NCBI GenBank assembly: GCA_041795785.1
Contig: JBHBXR010000058.1
Span: 1-38,541, forward strand
Length of the DNA: 38,541 nucleotides
Source of the DNA: CAJPST01 sp041795785
Lineage (GTDB): Bacteria; Pseudomonadota; Gammaproteobacteria; Enterobacterales; Pasteurellaceae
Reading direction: 5' to 3'
Under the pieces are notes generated by a model. The model was given only the letters and a program-made list of their open reading frames with translations, was not told the DNA's origin and ran no database searches. Made by a program: the position numbers and the translations under genes. Below are positions 23,786 to 31,224 of this stretch, piece after piece. Position 1 is the stretch's first letter; every line of letters starts with the position of its first letter.

Positions 23786-25422
23786 TGAATATTAAAAATT
23801 TCGCCCGTATGTGCAAAATTATCCGTACTTTTTTACGTTACGGATTAGATGAAGCGTTACCGCACAACCGTTACACCCGCCCGATTCGCTGTTGGCGGCA
23901 GACTTTGTTTTGGTTGCGCAATCGGCATAAAGACAAAGCCTACGGGTTGCGTCTGCGTTTAGCCTTGCAGGAGTTAGGACCGGTATGGATTAAATTGGGG
24001 CAAATGCTTTCCACCCGCCGTGATTTGTTTCGTCCCGAAATTGCCGATGAATTGGCGTTATTACAGGATCAGGTTGAAGCCTATGACGGGGCAATCGCCC
24101 GTCAGCAAATCGAACGGGCGCTAGGCGGAAAACTGGAAACTTGGTTTACGGATTTCAATGAAACCGCTTTAGCATCCGCTTCTATCGCGCAAGTACATAC
24201 CGCCCGTTTTAACGACACGCAACCAAACGCCGGTAAAGAAGTCGTGATTAAAGTGATTCGTCCGAATATCGAACCTGAAATTGAAGCGGATTTAAGTTTG
24301 ATGTATATGCTGGCAAGTTGGATTCCTCGTTTAAACTCGGAAGGTTACCGTCTTCGTCCGGTGGAAGTGGTGCGTGAATACGAAAAAACCTTGCGTGATG
24401 AATTGGATTTGCGTCGTGAAATGGCCAATGCAGTGCAGTTACGGGCAAATTTTGAAAACAGTCCGATGCTCTATATTCCAACTATGTATCAGGAGTTTTG
24501 CCATCAGAACGTGATCGTCATGGAGCGTATTTACGGCATTCCGGTGTCGGATATTGAGGCGTTGGAACAAAACGGCACCGATATGAAATTACTGGCGGAA
24601 CGCGGCGTACAAGTGTTTTTCACACAGGTTTTTCGGGACAGTTTTTTCCATGCGGATATGCATCCGGGCAATATTTTTGTCAGCCGCGAACACCCCGACA
24701 ACCCGCAATATATCGGTATTGACTGCGGCATCGTCGGACGTTTGGGCGAGCATGACAAACGTTATTTGGCGGAATGTTTCGTCGCATTCTTTAATCGCGA
24801 TTACCGCCGAGTAGCGGAAATGCACGTAAAATCCGGTTGGACGCCGAAAGATACGGATATTGATGCCTTTGAGCAGGCGTTTCGTGAAGTATGCGAACCG
24901 GTATTCGCCAAGCCGTTGGCGGAGATTTCTTTCGCCCATGCATTGATAAATTTATTTAATGTTGCGCGTGAGTTTAATATGCAGGTGCAACCGCAGTTAG
25001 TTCTGTTGGAAAAAACCTTGTTTTATATTGAAGGACTCGGGCGGCAGCTGTATCCGCAACTGGATTTATGGGATACCGCCAAGCCGTTCTTACAAAATTG
25101 GCTGGATGAACAAGTGGGCGTTAAGGCGTTATTGAAAAATGTAAAACGTAAACTGCCTTATATGCGCGAACATCTTGCCGAATTGCCGGAAACTTTGTTT
25201 GAGGCGTTGCAGGAACAAAAAGAAATTTCCAAACAATTAATTGAAATTAATAGAAAACTGACGAGAAAAGAAGGTTATTACCGACGCTATTGTGCCTTAA
25301 TTATGGGCAGTGTGATTTTTTTAGGCACCCTTTGGCAGTTTGCCGTATTGCCGGGGTGGTTAAGTGCGGTGTTTTTTTTGAGCGTTTTATTTATTTGGAT
25401 GACCTGTGTCAAATTGAAGTAA
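23785..25422 (+). CDS. ubiB: Ubiquinone biosynthesis kinase-like ATPase UbiB
   Basis: The 545-aa protein of the ABC1/ADCK/UbiB atypical kinase family has the signature KLGQMLSTRRDLF, an Ala-rich loop (ASASIAQVH) in place of a Gly-rich loop, the catalytic-loop-like HADMHPGN and the IDCGIVG metal site. The C-terminus has two membrane helices (about 500-543). UbiB is needed for ubiquinone synthesis; its ATPase activity probably helps bring lipid intermediates from the membrane to the Ubi enzymes. Its start overlaps the ubiJ stop. A USS encodes Leu-Ser-Ala-Val between the two C-terminal helices. Confidence 0.95.
   Translation: MNIKNFARMCKIIRTFLRYGLDEALPHNRYTRPIRCWRQTLFWLRNRHKDKAYGLRLRLALQELGPVWIKLGQMLSTRRDLFRPEIADELALLQDQVEAYDGAIARQQIERALGGKLETWFTDFNETALASASIAQVHTARFNDTQPNAGKEVVIKVIRPNIEPEIEADLSLMYMLASWIPRLNSEGYRLRPVEVVREYEKTLRDELDLRREMANAVQLRANFENSPMLYIPTMYQEFCHQNVIVMERIYGIPVSDIEALEQNGTDMKLLAERGVQVFFTQVFRDSFFHADMHPGNIFVSREHPDNPQYIGIDCGIVGRLGEHDKRYLAECFVAFFNRDYRRVAEMHVKSGWTPKDTDIDAFEQAFREVCEPVFAKPLAEISFAHALINLFNVAREFNMQVQPQLVLLEKTLFYIEGLGRQLYPQLDLWDTAKPFLQNWLDEQVGVKALLKNVKRKLPYMREHLAELPETLFEALQEQKEISKQLIEINRKLTRKEGYYRRYCALIMGSVIFLGTLWQFAVLPGWLSAVFFLSVLFIWMTCVKLK
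25362..25370 (+). repeat. Uptake signal sequence at the ubiB 3' end
   Basis: This exact USS core is read as part of Leu-Ser-Ala-Val in the C-terminal membrane region. Confidence 0.85.
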
Positions 25423-25461
25423 ATCAATGTCACAAAATGAAAAAATAATTCAAGTTGGCTA

Positions 25462-25490
25462 TTGTTCGGATGAGTTAAAAACGTTATATT
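25462..25490 (+). promoter_or_regulatory. Possible promoter of tatABC
   Basis: TTGTTC (25462-25467), 17 bases and TATATT (25485-25490) lie in the 109-base gap between ubiB and tatA. Transcription would start near 25497, about 35 bases before the tatA ATG. It would allow tatABC to be expressed apart from the ubi genes. Confidence 0.5.
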
Positions 25491-25531
25491 CACACAGAAT
25501 TTTTTTTTACATCTATCAGAGAGGAAAAGCT

Positions 25532-25756
25532 ATGGGCGGTATCAGTATTTGGCAACTGCTTATTATTGTTGCAATTGTGGTATTACTGTTCGGTACAAAA
25601 AAATTAAGAACCTTGGGTTCCGATTTGGGTGAATCCGTCAAAGGCTTTAAAAAAGCCATGCAGGATGAGCCGAAAGATGCGGAGTTTAAATCGTTAAAAC
25701 ACGATGAAGAAACCGCCGCTACAAAAGAAAACGCAAAAGAAAAAGAACAGGCATAA
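25532..25756 (+). CDS. tatA: Sec-independent translocase subunit TatA
   Basis: The 74-aa protein starts MGGISIWQLLIIVAIVVLLF with one membrane helix, then the FGTKKLRTLGSDLG hinge and amphipathic helix, then a charged tail. TatA multimers form the channel for folded twin-arginine proteins. ATG 25532 was chosen for its RBS (AGAGGAAA) and family start; a longer frame from 25427 adds 35 unrelated residues. The order ubiB-tatA-tatB-tatC is the E. coli order. Confidence 0.95.
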   Translation: MGGISIWQLLIIVAIVVLLFGTKKLRTLGSDLGESVKGFKKAMQDEPKDAEFKSLKHDEETAATKENAKEKEQA

Positions 25757-25759
25757 TCT

Positions 25760-26299
25760 GTGTTTGACATCGGTTTTTCTGAATTAATGTTGGTATTCTT
25801 TGTGGGCTTAGTAGTACTGGGTCCGCAACGTTTACCCGTGGCAATTCGTACGGTAATGGGTTGGGTGCGGACTATCCGCGGCTTGGCTGCCAATGTGCAA
25901 AACGAGCTGAACCAAGAACTGAAATTACAGGAATTGCAGGAAAGCATTAAGAAAGCGGAACATCTGAATCTGAAATCCCTTTCGCCGGATTTGGCAAAAA
26001 CAGTGGAAGAGCTGAAAGAATCCGCAGAAAAAATGAAAAACGATTTGGAAAAACAAGCGGCGGATGCCAACAAATCCATTGAAGAACATATCAAAGATGT
26101 GCGCGAAGCCAATGCGCAAACTGCTCGGGATATTCCGAATCAATCCGACGCAGTAGAAAAAACGGCTGAAAATCCGACTGCACTTTCACCGGCGGAACAA
26201 GCAGAATTGGCTGAGCTGGATGATGAACTGGCGCATTATATCGAACAATATCATCCTGCTGAAGACGCACCGCCCGTCCAACCTAAACAGAATAGCTAA
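25760..26299 (+). CDS. tatB: Sec-independent translocase subunit TatB (GTG start)
   Basis: The 179-aa protein has the TatB N-terminus (FDIGFSELMLVFFVGLVVLGPQRLPVA), here within residues 2-28: a membrane helix, then the GPQRLP hinge. A long amphipathic and coiled region (50-125) and a Pro/Glu-rich tail follow. TatB with TatC receives twin-arginine signal peptides. The start is GTG, three bases after the tatA stop, as in related species; no other start fits the domain. Confidence 0.94.
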   Translation: MFDIGFSELMLVFFVGLVVLGPQRLPVAIRTVMGWVRTIRGLAANVQNELNQELKLQELQESIKKAEHLNLKSLSPDLAKTVEELKESAEKMKNDLEKQAADANKSIEEHIKDVREANAQTARDIPNQSDAVEKTAENPTALSPAEQAELAELDDELAHYIEQYHPAEDAPPVQPKQNS

Positions 26300-26320
26300 G
26301 TATTATTGTCAGAGAACTCT

Positions 26321-27070
26321 ATGAGCGTCGAAGAAAGCCAACCCTTGATCAGCCACCTGTTAGAACTGCGTAACCGTTTATTACGTTGCGTCGTTTTTGT
26401 GTTAATCGTCTTTTTAGGGTTAGTGTATTTCTCCAATGATATTTATCACTTAGTCGCTTCTCCGCTGTTGGAAGTGATGCCGCAAGGAGCGAGTATGATC
26501 GCTACCAATGTGGCGACGCCGTTTTTTACCCCGATTAAACTGACTGCAATTGCGGCGGTATTTGTTTCCGTTCCCTATTTGCTGTATCAGGTTTGGGCGT
26601 TTGTAGCCCCCGCTTTATACCAGCATGAAAAGCGCTTGATTTATCCGCTGTTATTTTCCAGCACTATTTTATTTTATGCCGGCGTCGCATTTGCCTATTA
26701 TGTGGTTTTTCCGATAGCCTTCGGCTTTTTGACTTCCACTGCGCCGGAAGGTGTTGTTATTGCGACCGACATCAGCAGCTATTTGGATTTCGTGTTAACT
26801 ATTTTTTTGGCTTTCGGTGTCTGTTTTGAAGTGCCGGTCGCCATTATTCTGCTGTGTTGGACGGGCGTAACCACGCCGCAAGATTTAGTTGCAAAACGCC
26901 CCTATATCATTGTTGCGGCATTTGTTATCGGTATGTTGCTAACGCCTCCCGATGTGTTCTCACAAACTTTACTTGCCATTCCGATGTGTTTGTTATTTGA
27001 ACTCGGTGTGATCTGCGCGCGCTTTTATCGTCCGCGTGAAGATGATTCGGAAGCACGGAACGAACCCTAG
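26321..27070 (+). CDS. tatC: Sec-independent translocase subunit TatC
   Basis: The 249-aa protein has six membrane helices and the TatC motifs: N-terminal PLISHLLELRNRLLR, the SSTILFYAGVAFAYY region with YYVVFP, and ATDISSYLDFVLT. TatC is the core receptor for twin-arginine signal peptides. ATG 26321 was preferred over an in-frame TTG at 26306 for its RBS (AGAGA). No tatD follows, unlike E. coli tatABCD; the next gene is convergent. Confidence 0.95.
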   Translation: MSVEESQPLISHLLELRNRLLRCVVFVLIVFLGLVYFSNDIYHLVASPLLEVMPQGASMIATNVATPFFTPIKLTAIAAVFVSVPYLLYQVWAFVAPALYQHEKRLIYPLLFSSTILFYAGVAFAYYVVFPIAFGFLTSTAPEGVVIATDISSYLDFVLTIFLAFGVCFEVPVAIILLCWTGVTTPQDLVAKRPYIIVAAFVIGMLLTPPDVFSQTLLAIPMCLLFELGVICARFYRPREDDSEARNEP

Positions 27071-27178
27071 TAAATCTCTCACTAAACTACTGCCGAAATC
27101 CCGTATCTTTTTGTTTCATTATGCCTTATGGCGCTCTTTGATTGGGGGTTATTCACTTCTTTTTGACCGTATCTAGAA

Positions 27179-27220
27179 GCGGAACTCATGTTATCACTGT
27201 TATGATTACATAAGTTCCGC
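27179..27220. other. Extended imperfect palindrome between tatC and the convergent TPM gene
   Basis: The symmetric 42-nt element is centred at 27199.5. GCGGAACT / AGTTCCGC arms (27179-27186 / 27213-27220) are continued inward by ATGT / ACAT and ATCA / TGAT, with only C-A and T-T mismatches between blocks, leaving the loop CTGTTA. There is no T-run, so it is not a standard terminator, although it sits between convergent genes. It could be a degenerate terminator, a protein site or a small repeat element. Confidence 0.6.
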
Positions 27221-27236
27221 ATAATGAAATATACGC

Positions 27237-28145
27237 TTAAAAGCGTGTACTTGAGCCACCGCCTCCGCTGCTGCCACCGCCCCATGAACCTCCGCTATCG
27301 CTATCGGAACTGCTTTCATAGTCCTCATCGCCGTCTTCATCATCGTCGGTTGATTTTCTAGGTGTCGTCAACACTCGATAGACATAAAAATAAATTAGCA
27401 TTAATGGTAAAACCAGTATAGATACTATACAACAGATAAAAAATACAATTTTGAGTCCCCAGCGTTTGCCGGAAGATTCGGCTTTATTGATCTGTTTTTT
27501 CAGAGTTAGCATGAGAGCGAATAAAGCCAAACTGCCGCTCGCGATTAAAATCATCCCCAAAGTAGAGACTGGCAATTCTTCTTCTTTTTCGTCTTCAAGT
27601 AGTTTTGCCAGTTCTGATGTACCGGTAAAAATTTTACCGATTTCTTCTACGCCGGCTAACATTCCTGCGCCATATTTACCTTCTTTAAACAGCGGCACCA
27701 TGGTGCGGACTTGAATCTTTTTAGTCAATATATCCGGCAAATCACCTTCAATACCGTAACCGGTTTCCATTGCGATTTCGCGTTGATCCTGACGGGTCAG
27801 CAATAAAATAAGTAAGCCCCTGTCTTGTTGATCACCGATTTTCCAGTAATTAAACAGTTCGGTGGCAAAATCTTTAGCATTGGCATAGCGGGTACTGTCT
27901 ATTGCAGGCAGAATAACTACGGCAATTTCCACGCTGCTTTCCTTGCGGATATGCGCAATAAGCGCATTTAATTTAGCGGTTTCTTCCGCATTTATAACCG
28001 AATCCGGATCGGTGACATATTGCGTCGCATCTTGCAACTGTACATTCGGCACGTCTTTCACCTGCCAAAGGGTTTCCGCCCAAGTAGGTGCGGGCAGGAA
28101 ACATAATACGATTAATATCCGTGATAAAAGGGTGAACAGTTTCAT
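27237..28145 (-). CDS. TPM-domain (YgcG family) exported membrane protein
   Basis: The 302-aa protein has a signal peptide (residues 1-23, ending PTWA), a TPM domain (about 38-175, with VTDPDSVINAEE and GYGIEGDLPD), two membrane helices (about 195-215 and 230-255), an acidic stretch (DDDEDGDEDYE) and a Gly/Ser-rich C-terminus (WGGGSSGGGGSS). This is the YgcG/TPM layout. Related TPM domains have been tied to photosystem repair in plants, but bacterial roles are unknown. The Gly/Ser end is common in the family. Strong RBS GGAGGAG before the ATG. Transcribed alone; lsrK lies 241 bases upstream on the same strand behind a hairpin. Confidence 0.85.
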   Translation of the reverse strand: MKLFTLLSRILIVLCFLPAPTWAETLWQVKDVPNVQLQDATQYVTDPDSVINAEETAKLNALIAHIRKESSVEIAVVILPAIDSTRYANAKDFATELFNYWKIGDQQDRGLLILLLTRQDQREIAMETGYGIEGDLPDILTKKIQVRTMVPLFKEGKYGAGMLAGVEEIGKIFTGTSELAKLLEDEKEEELPVSTLGMILIASGSLALFALMLTLKKQINKAESSGKRWGLKIVFFICCIVSILVLPLMLIYFYVYRVLTTPRKSTDDDEDGDEDYESSSDSDSGGSWGGGSSGGGGSSTRF

Positions 28146-28315
28146 AAGCTCCTCCGCTATAGATTAGGAATTTATCGGTACGGCTGATTTGGTTTTGTCC
28201 ACAATGAACGATGTTGTATGTGAAATCTGAACGGCAAAATACGTAAGACAAGAAAGGTACCTTGACAGCACCTACTGTTTTCATTTTACTCCGTTTAGAT
28301 AAAAAGAGCGCAAAA

Positions 28316-28357
28316 ATTTAGGGATTATCTTCGATTATTTTGATCTAGGATAATCCC
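28316..28357 (-). terminator. Probable terminator of lsrRK
   Basis: GGGATTATC (28321-28329) and GATAATCCC (28349-28357) form a perfect 9-bp stem with a smaller inner GAT/ATC pairing. Read leftward, after the lsrK stop, it is followed by a T-rich run (complement of 28316-28320). The large loop lowers certainty. Confidence 0.6.
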
Positions 28358-28386
28358 TGAGAGGAAATTGGAAGTCGGGTATCGTG

Positions 28387-29961
28387 CTACAAACCCGGCG
28401 CTTTCCACAAGGAAGTTGTTAAGCCTTCGTCCACCAGCTGTAATTGTTTACGGTAAACTTGCGCCCATTTGGTTTTATGTGATTGATATAACGCATAATG
28501 TTCCGGATTCGGTATGTGCCTGCGTTCAAATTTTACCAGTTTTTTACCTGCTTCGGATAAAGAAGGATAAATCCCCACGCCGACACCCGCTGCAATGGCA
28601 CAACCTAGTGCGGTCGCTTCTTTTACCACCGGGATATTTACCGTCAAACCGGTTACGTCGGCGAGGATTTGGCTCCACAATTTTCCTTTTGAACCTCCGC
28701 CGGCAAAAACAATGGAGGTCAATTTTACTCCGGAAAATTTTTCCACTTGATCCAAGTTACAAGAAGATACAATCGCCGCATTTTCTTGCAATGCACGGAA
28801 TAAAACGGGTTTATTACATTTTTCCGGATCAATGGATAGATTGATAAATGACGGAGCGGCATGATACCAAGACTTGAAATGCATGGCATCGGAGAAAATC
28901 GGAATGACATCGTTGGAACCGACGGGAACTCTTTCCGCCATTTGTTCCAACAACGTATAAGCATCCACGCCTAAACGATCCGCCAGTCTTTTTTCTTCTT
29001 CGCAAAACGCATCGCGGAACCAGCGCATCGTCAGACCGGTGAAAAAACTGATGGACTCGGCTTGAGCCAAATTGGTGACGACGTGCGGATTAATGCGTAC
29101 GTTCATTTCCGGATCGGTAACGGGCTTAGGCAGGTTGACGACCTGTTGCCAGAAAGTACCGCCGATAACCGCCGCTTGTGAAGGTTCGGTGATGCCTAAA
29201 CCGGCACAACCTAACTGTACGTCACCGCCACCGACTACAACGGGCGTACCGCTTTTCAAACCGGTTTGTTCCGCTGTTTGTGCTAAAACCGAGCCTAATA
29301 AGGTGCCCGTTTCTTTGACCGGAGTGAGAATATCCGGATTTAGCCCCGCCATTTCCAATACTTCGGGCGCCCATTGGCGGGTAGCGAGATTCAGAATGCC
29401 GCTGGTGCCCGCATTGGACGGTTCAACCGCCAATTCACCGCTAAGCATAAAAGCCAACCAGTCGCTTATCATAGTAACGGCTTTAGTACGTTGGTAAATA
29501 TCAGGTCGATGATTTGCCAGCCATAATAAACGGGGAACAGCGCTCAAAGCCAACGTTTGTCCCGAGATGTGATAAAGCGTTTGTTCGTATGTGCCGTTAT
29601 TCAGTTGTTTGAGTGTTTTGACTTCTTCCGTCGCGCGCGCATCCACATTGCCGCAAGCCCAAATCGGTTGTTTGCGTTCATCATAAAGCACAATACCTTC
29701 CCGCATCGAGCAAGTGGAAATCGCCGCAATTTGTTCAGGCTGTATTTGCGCTTTCAATAAAGATTGGCGGATGCAATCACAAGTGAGTTGCCAGTTACGC
29801 GGCAAATCAAATTCCATTGAACCGGGAATATCGGGATCGGATAAGTGCGTCCATTCCCGTTGCGCTGCGGCAATTTGGTTACCTTCCAAGTCGAATATAA
29901 CCGCTCTGACACTGCCGGTACCGGCATCCAATGCCATAAGATAAGTTGCTTGATGATTCAT
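28387..29961 (-). CDS. lsrK: Autoinducer-2 kinase
   Basis: The 524-aa FGGY-family sugar kinase has the N-terminal phosphate-binding LALDAGTGS-like segment (MALDAGTGSVRAVIFD) and the C-terminal ATP-site segment VFAGGGSKGKLWSQI. LsrK phosphorylates the linear form of AI-2 (DPD) in the cytoplasm; phospho-AI-2 then inactivates LsrR and is trapped in the cell. The ATG at 29961 was chosen for its RBS (AAGGAGAAAAGA); a start 33 bases further upstream would add residues unlike the family. Pairing with lsrR upstream (54-base gap) and the divergent lsr operon settles the identity within the FGGY family. Confidence 0.95.
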   Translation of the reverse strand: MNHQATYLMALDAGTGSVRAVIFDLEGNQIAAAQREWTHLSDPDIPGSMEFDLPRNWQLTCDCIRQSLLKAQIQPEQIAAISTCSMREGIVLYDERKQPIWACGNVDARATEEVKTLKQLNNGTYEQTLYHISGQTLALSAVPRLLWLANHRPDIYQRTKAVTMISDWLAFMLSGELAVEPSNAGTSGILNLATRQWAPEVLEMAGLNPDILTPVKETGTLLGSVLAQTAEQTGLKSGTPVVVGGGDVQLGCAGLGITEPSQAAVIGGTFWQQVVNLPKPVTDPEMNVRINPHVVTNLAQAESISFFTGLTMRWFRDAFCEEEKRLADRLGVDAYTLLEQMAERVPVGSNDVIPIFSDAMHFKSWYHAAPSFINLSIDPEKCNKPVLFRALQENAAIVSSCNLDQVEKFSGVKLTSIVFAGGGSKGKLWSQILADVTGLTVNIPVVKEATALGCAIAAGVGVGIYPSLSEAGKKLVKFERRHIPNPEHYALYQSHKTKWAQVYRKQLQLVDEGLTTSLWKAPGL

Positions 29962-30015
29962 TCTTTTCTCCTTCCGAATCGGGAAGAAAGTCAAGCCCCG
30001 AATACAACTAACCTG

Positions 30016-30981
30016 CTAAACCAACTGCGCTAACATCATACGGGCCGTTTTTTCTTCCGTTACCAATGAATTAATATGTTTACCGTGCAAGGCGCTTAAA
30101 ATAGCTTCCACTTTATCTGCACCGCCCGCAATGCCGATTACGTTGGGAATTTTGCGCAGATTGTCCAAAGACAGGCTGATCAGTTCCTCGTGCAACGGCA
30201 TATCGGGCTGTAGAGAACCGTCTTTGCGCATAAAATAGCCCAAAATATCACCGACCGCCCCTTGCCGGCGGATAATTTGCTGTTTTTCTTCCGTAATATA
30301 GCCGGTGCGCAATAACGTCGCCTGCCCTTGCTGTCTGGTAGCGCCGATACCGACAATGGCGGCATTGGCACTGCACGCCGCCAGCATAATATCTCTGACG
30401 CAAGCTTCACGCTTAAACAGCTTGGCGGCTTCAACGGAAGAAGCCCTTAACGGTGCCGGGATAATACTGACCGAGCAGGAACCGTCCAGCTGACCAATTC
30501 CTTTCATATAAGGCCCCACCCCACCGGAGAGCGTGATTAGCTTAATGGCGTTATGCGTAATAAATTCGTTGGCGTATTTCAGCGTTTTCATAATGGTATC
30601 GCCGAAACCGATCGCCAAAATTTGGTTGGGTTTGAGTAGCGACATCAGCATTTGGGCGGCGCCGACACCTAAACGTTCGTTGATTTCATGCTGTTCCAAT
30701 TCGGGCAATATGCGAATATGCTTAAGATCAAAATATTGTTGTAAAGCTTCTTCCAATTCCAAACAACCGGTAAAACGGGAATTAATTTGGACTTTAATAA
30801 TTCCCGATTGACGTCCTTTTTCCAATAATCTGGATATTTTTAAGCGCGGCAGTTTCAATTTATCACCGATTTCTCCTTGAGTAAGGTTGTCGTGATAATA
30901 AAACCACGCAATGCGGGCGAGCAGTTCTTCCTCGCTCATTACTTGTATATTTTCGTGTTGTTCCGTTTTAATGTCGTTCAT
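30016..30981 (-). CDS. lsrR: Transcriptional repressor of the lsr locus
   Basis: The 321-aa SorC/DeoR-type regulator has an N-terminal HTH (ARIAWFYYHDNLTQGEIG and LKISRLLEKGRQSG) and a C-terminal sugar-phosphate-binding domain (ILAIGFGDTIMKTL, LTLSGGVGPYMKGIGQ, GAVGDILGYF), matching E. coli LsrR closely. LsrR represses both divergent lsr operons until phospho-AI-2 binds. ATG 30981, with RBS GGGAACGG, was chosen over ATG 31017, which lacks an RBS and would leave almost no leader. Confidence 0.95.
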   Translation of the reverse strand: MNDIKTEQHENIQVMSEEELLARIAWFYYHDNLTQGEIGDKLKLPRLKISRLLEKGRQSGIIKVQINSRFTGCLELEEALQQYFDLKHIRILPELEQHEINERLGVGAAQMLMSLLKPNQILAIGFGDTIMKTLKYANEFITHNAIKLITLSGGVGPYMKGIGQLDGSCSVSIIPAPLRASSVEAAKLFKREACVRDIMLAACSANAAIVGIGATRQQGQATLLRTGYITEEKQQIIRRQGAVGDILGYFMRKDGSLQPDMPLHEELISLSLDNLRKIPNVIGIAGGADKVEAILSALHGKHINSLVTEEKTARMMLAQLV

Positions 30982-31036
30982 ATTCCGTTCCCAAAATAGG
31001 TTAAAAGTATTATTCATTTGTTTTAATTTATTATCA

Positions 31037-31042
31037 ATTGTT
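31037..31042 (-). promoter_or_regulatory. Possible -10 box of lsrRK
   Basis: AACAAT on the minus strand would place transcription start near 31030, about 42 bases from the centre of the CRP-like site at 31065-31080. That is the spacing of a class II CRP-activated promoter. Weak box; inferred from spacing. Confidence 0.35.
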
Positions 31043-31064
31043 CTTTTTGAATTTTTTATTAAAG

Positions 31065-31080
31065 CGTGATGAAGATCACT
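31065..31080. promoter_or_regulatory. CRP-like site 1 (lsrRK side)
   Basis: CGTGA-TGAAGA-TCACT: the GTGA and TCAC half-sites of the CRP consensus are both exact with the required 6-base spacing. It is centred at 31072.5 in the divergent promoter region. Confidence 0.7.
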
Positions 31081-31125
31081 TTTTCGATAAAAAATAATCG
31101 ATTTAGCATAATTACATCTAAATTT

Positions 31126-31141
31126 TGTGATCTTGATCTCA
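31126..31141. promoter_or_regulatory. CRP-like site 2 (lsrA side)
   Basis: TGTGA-TCTTGA-TCTCA: the left half-site is perfect and the right half has one mismatch. The centre, 31133.5, lies about 42-45 bases before the start predicted from the TATAAT at 31166, fitting class II activation. Confidence 0.65.
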
Positions 31142-31165
31142 GAAATTTGCCTGATTAATCTCTAA

Positions 31166-31171
31166 TATAAT
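31166..31171 (+). promoter_or_regulatory. -10 box of the lsrACDBFGE operon
   Basis: Perfect TATAAT. The matching -35 position (31143-31148, AAATTT) does not resemble the consensus, as expected for a CRP-dependent promoter. Leader of about 47 bases to the lsrA ATG. Confidence 0.6.
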
Positions 31172-31224
31172 GAAAAATTGATAATAAAAAAATACATTTG
31201 TTCATCTTCTCAAAGGAGTGAAAA

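Noticed and set aside
25427..25531. Possible N-terminal extension of tatA by 35 residues
   Set aside because: The added residues do not resemble TatA, would place the membrane helix internally, and cover the predicted tatA promoter. The ATG at 25532 has a proper RBS.
25516..26112. 198-codon antisense frame over tatA and tatB
   Set aside because: Its Ser/Phe-rich composition is typical of the complement of charged coiled-coil genes. Both forward genes are certain.
28252..28261. AAGGTACCTT palindrome upstream of the TPM gene
   Set aside because: Ten bases, no second copy and no promoter relation that I can see. Such short palindromes are expected by chance in a window of this size.
28368..28844. 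158-codon open frame on the + strand
   Set aside because: It lies antisense inside lsrK, has no RBS, and its product has no recognisable domain. It is a shadow of the lsrK codon pattern.
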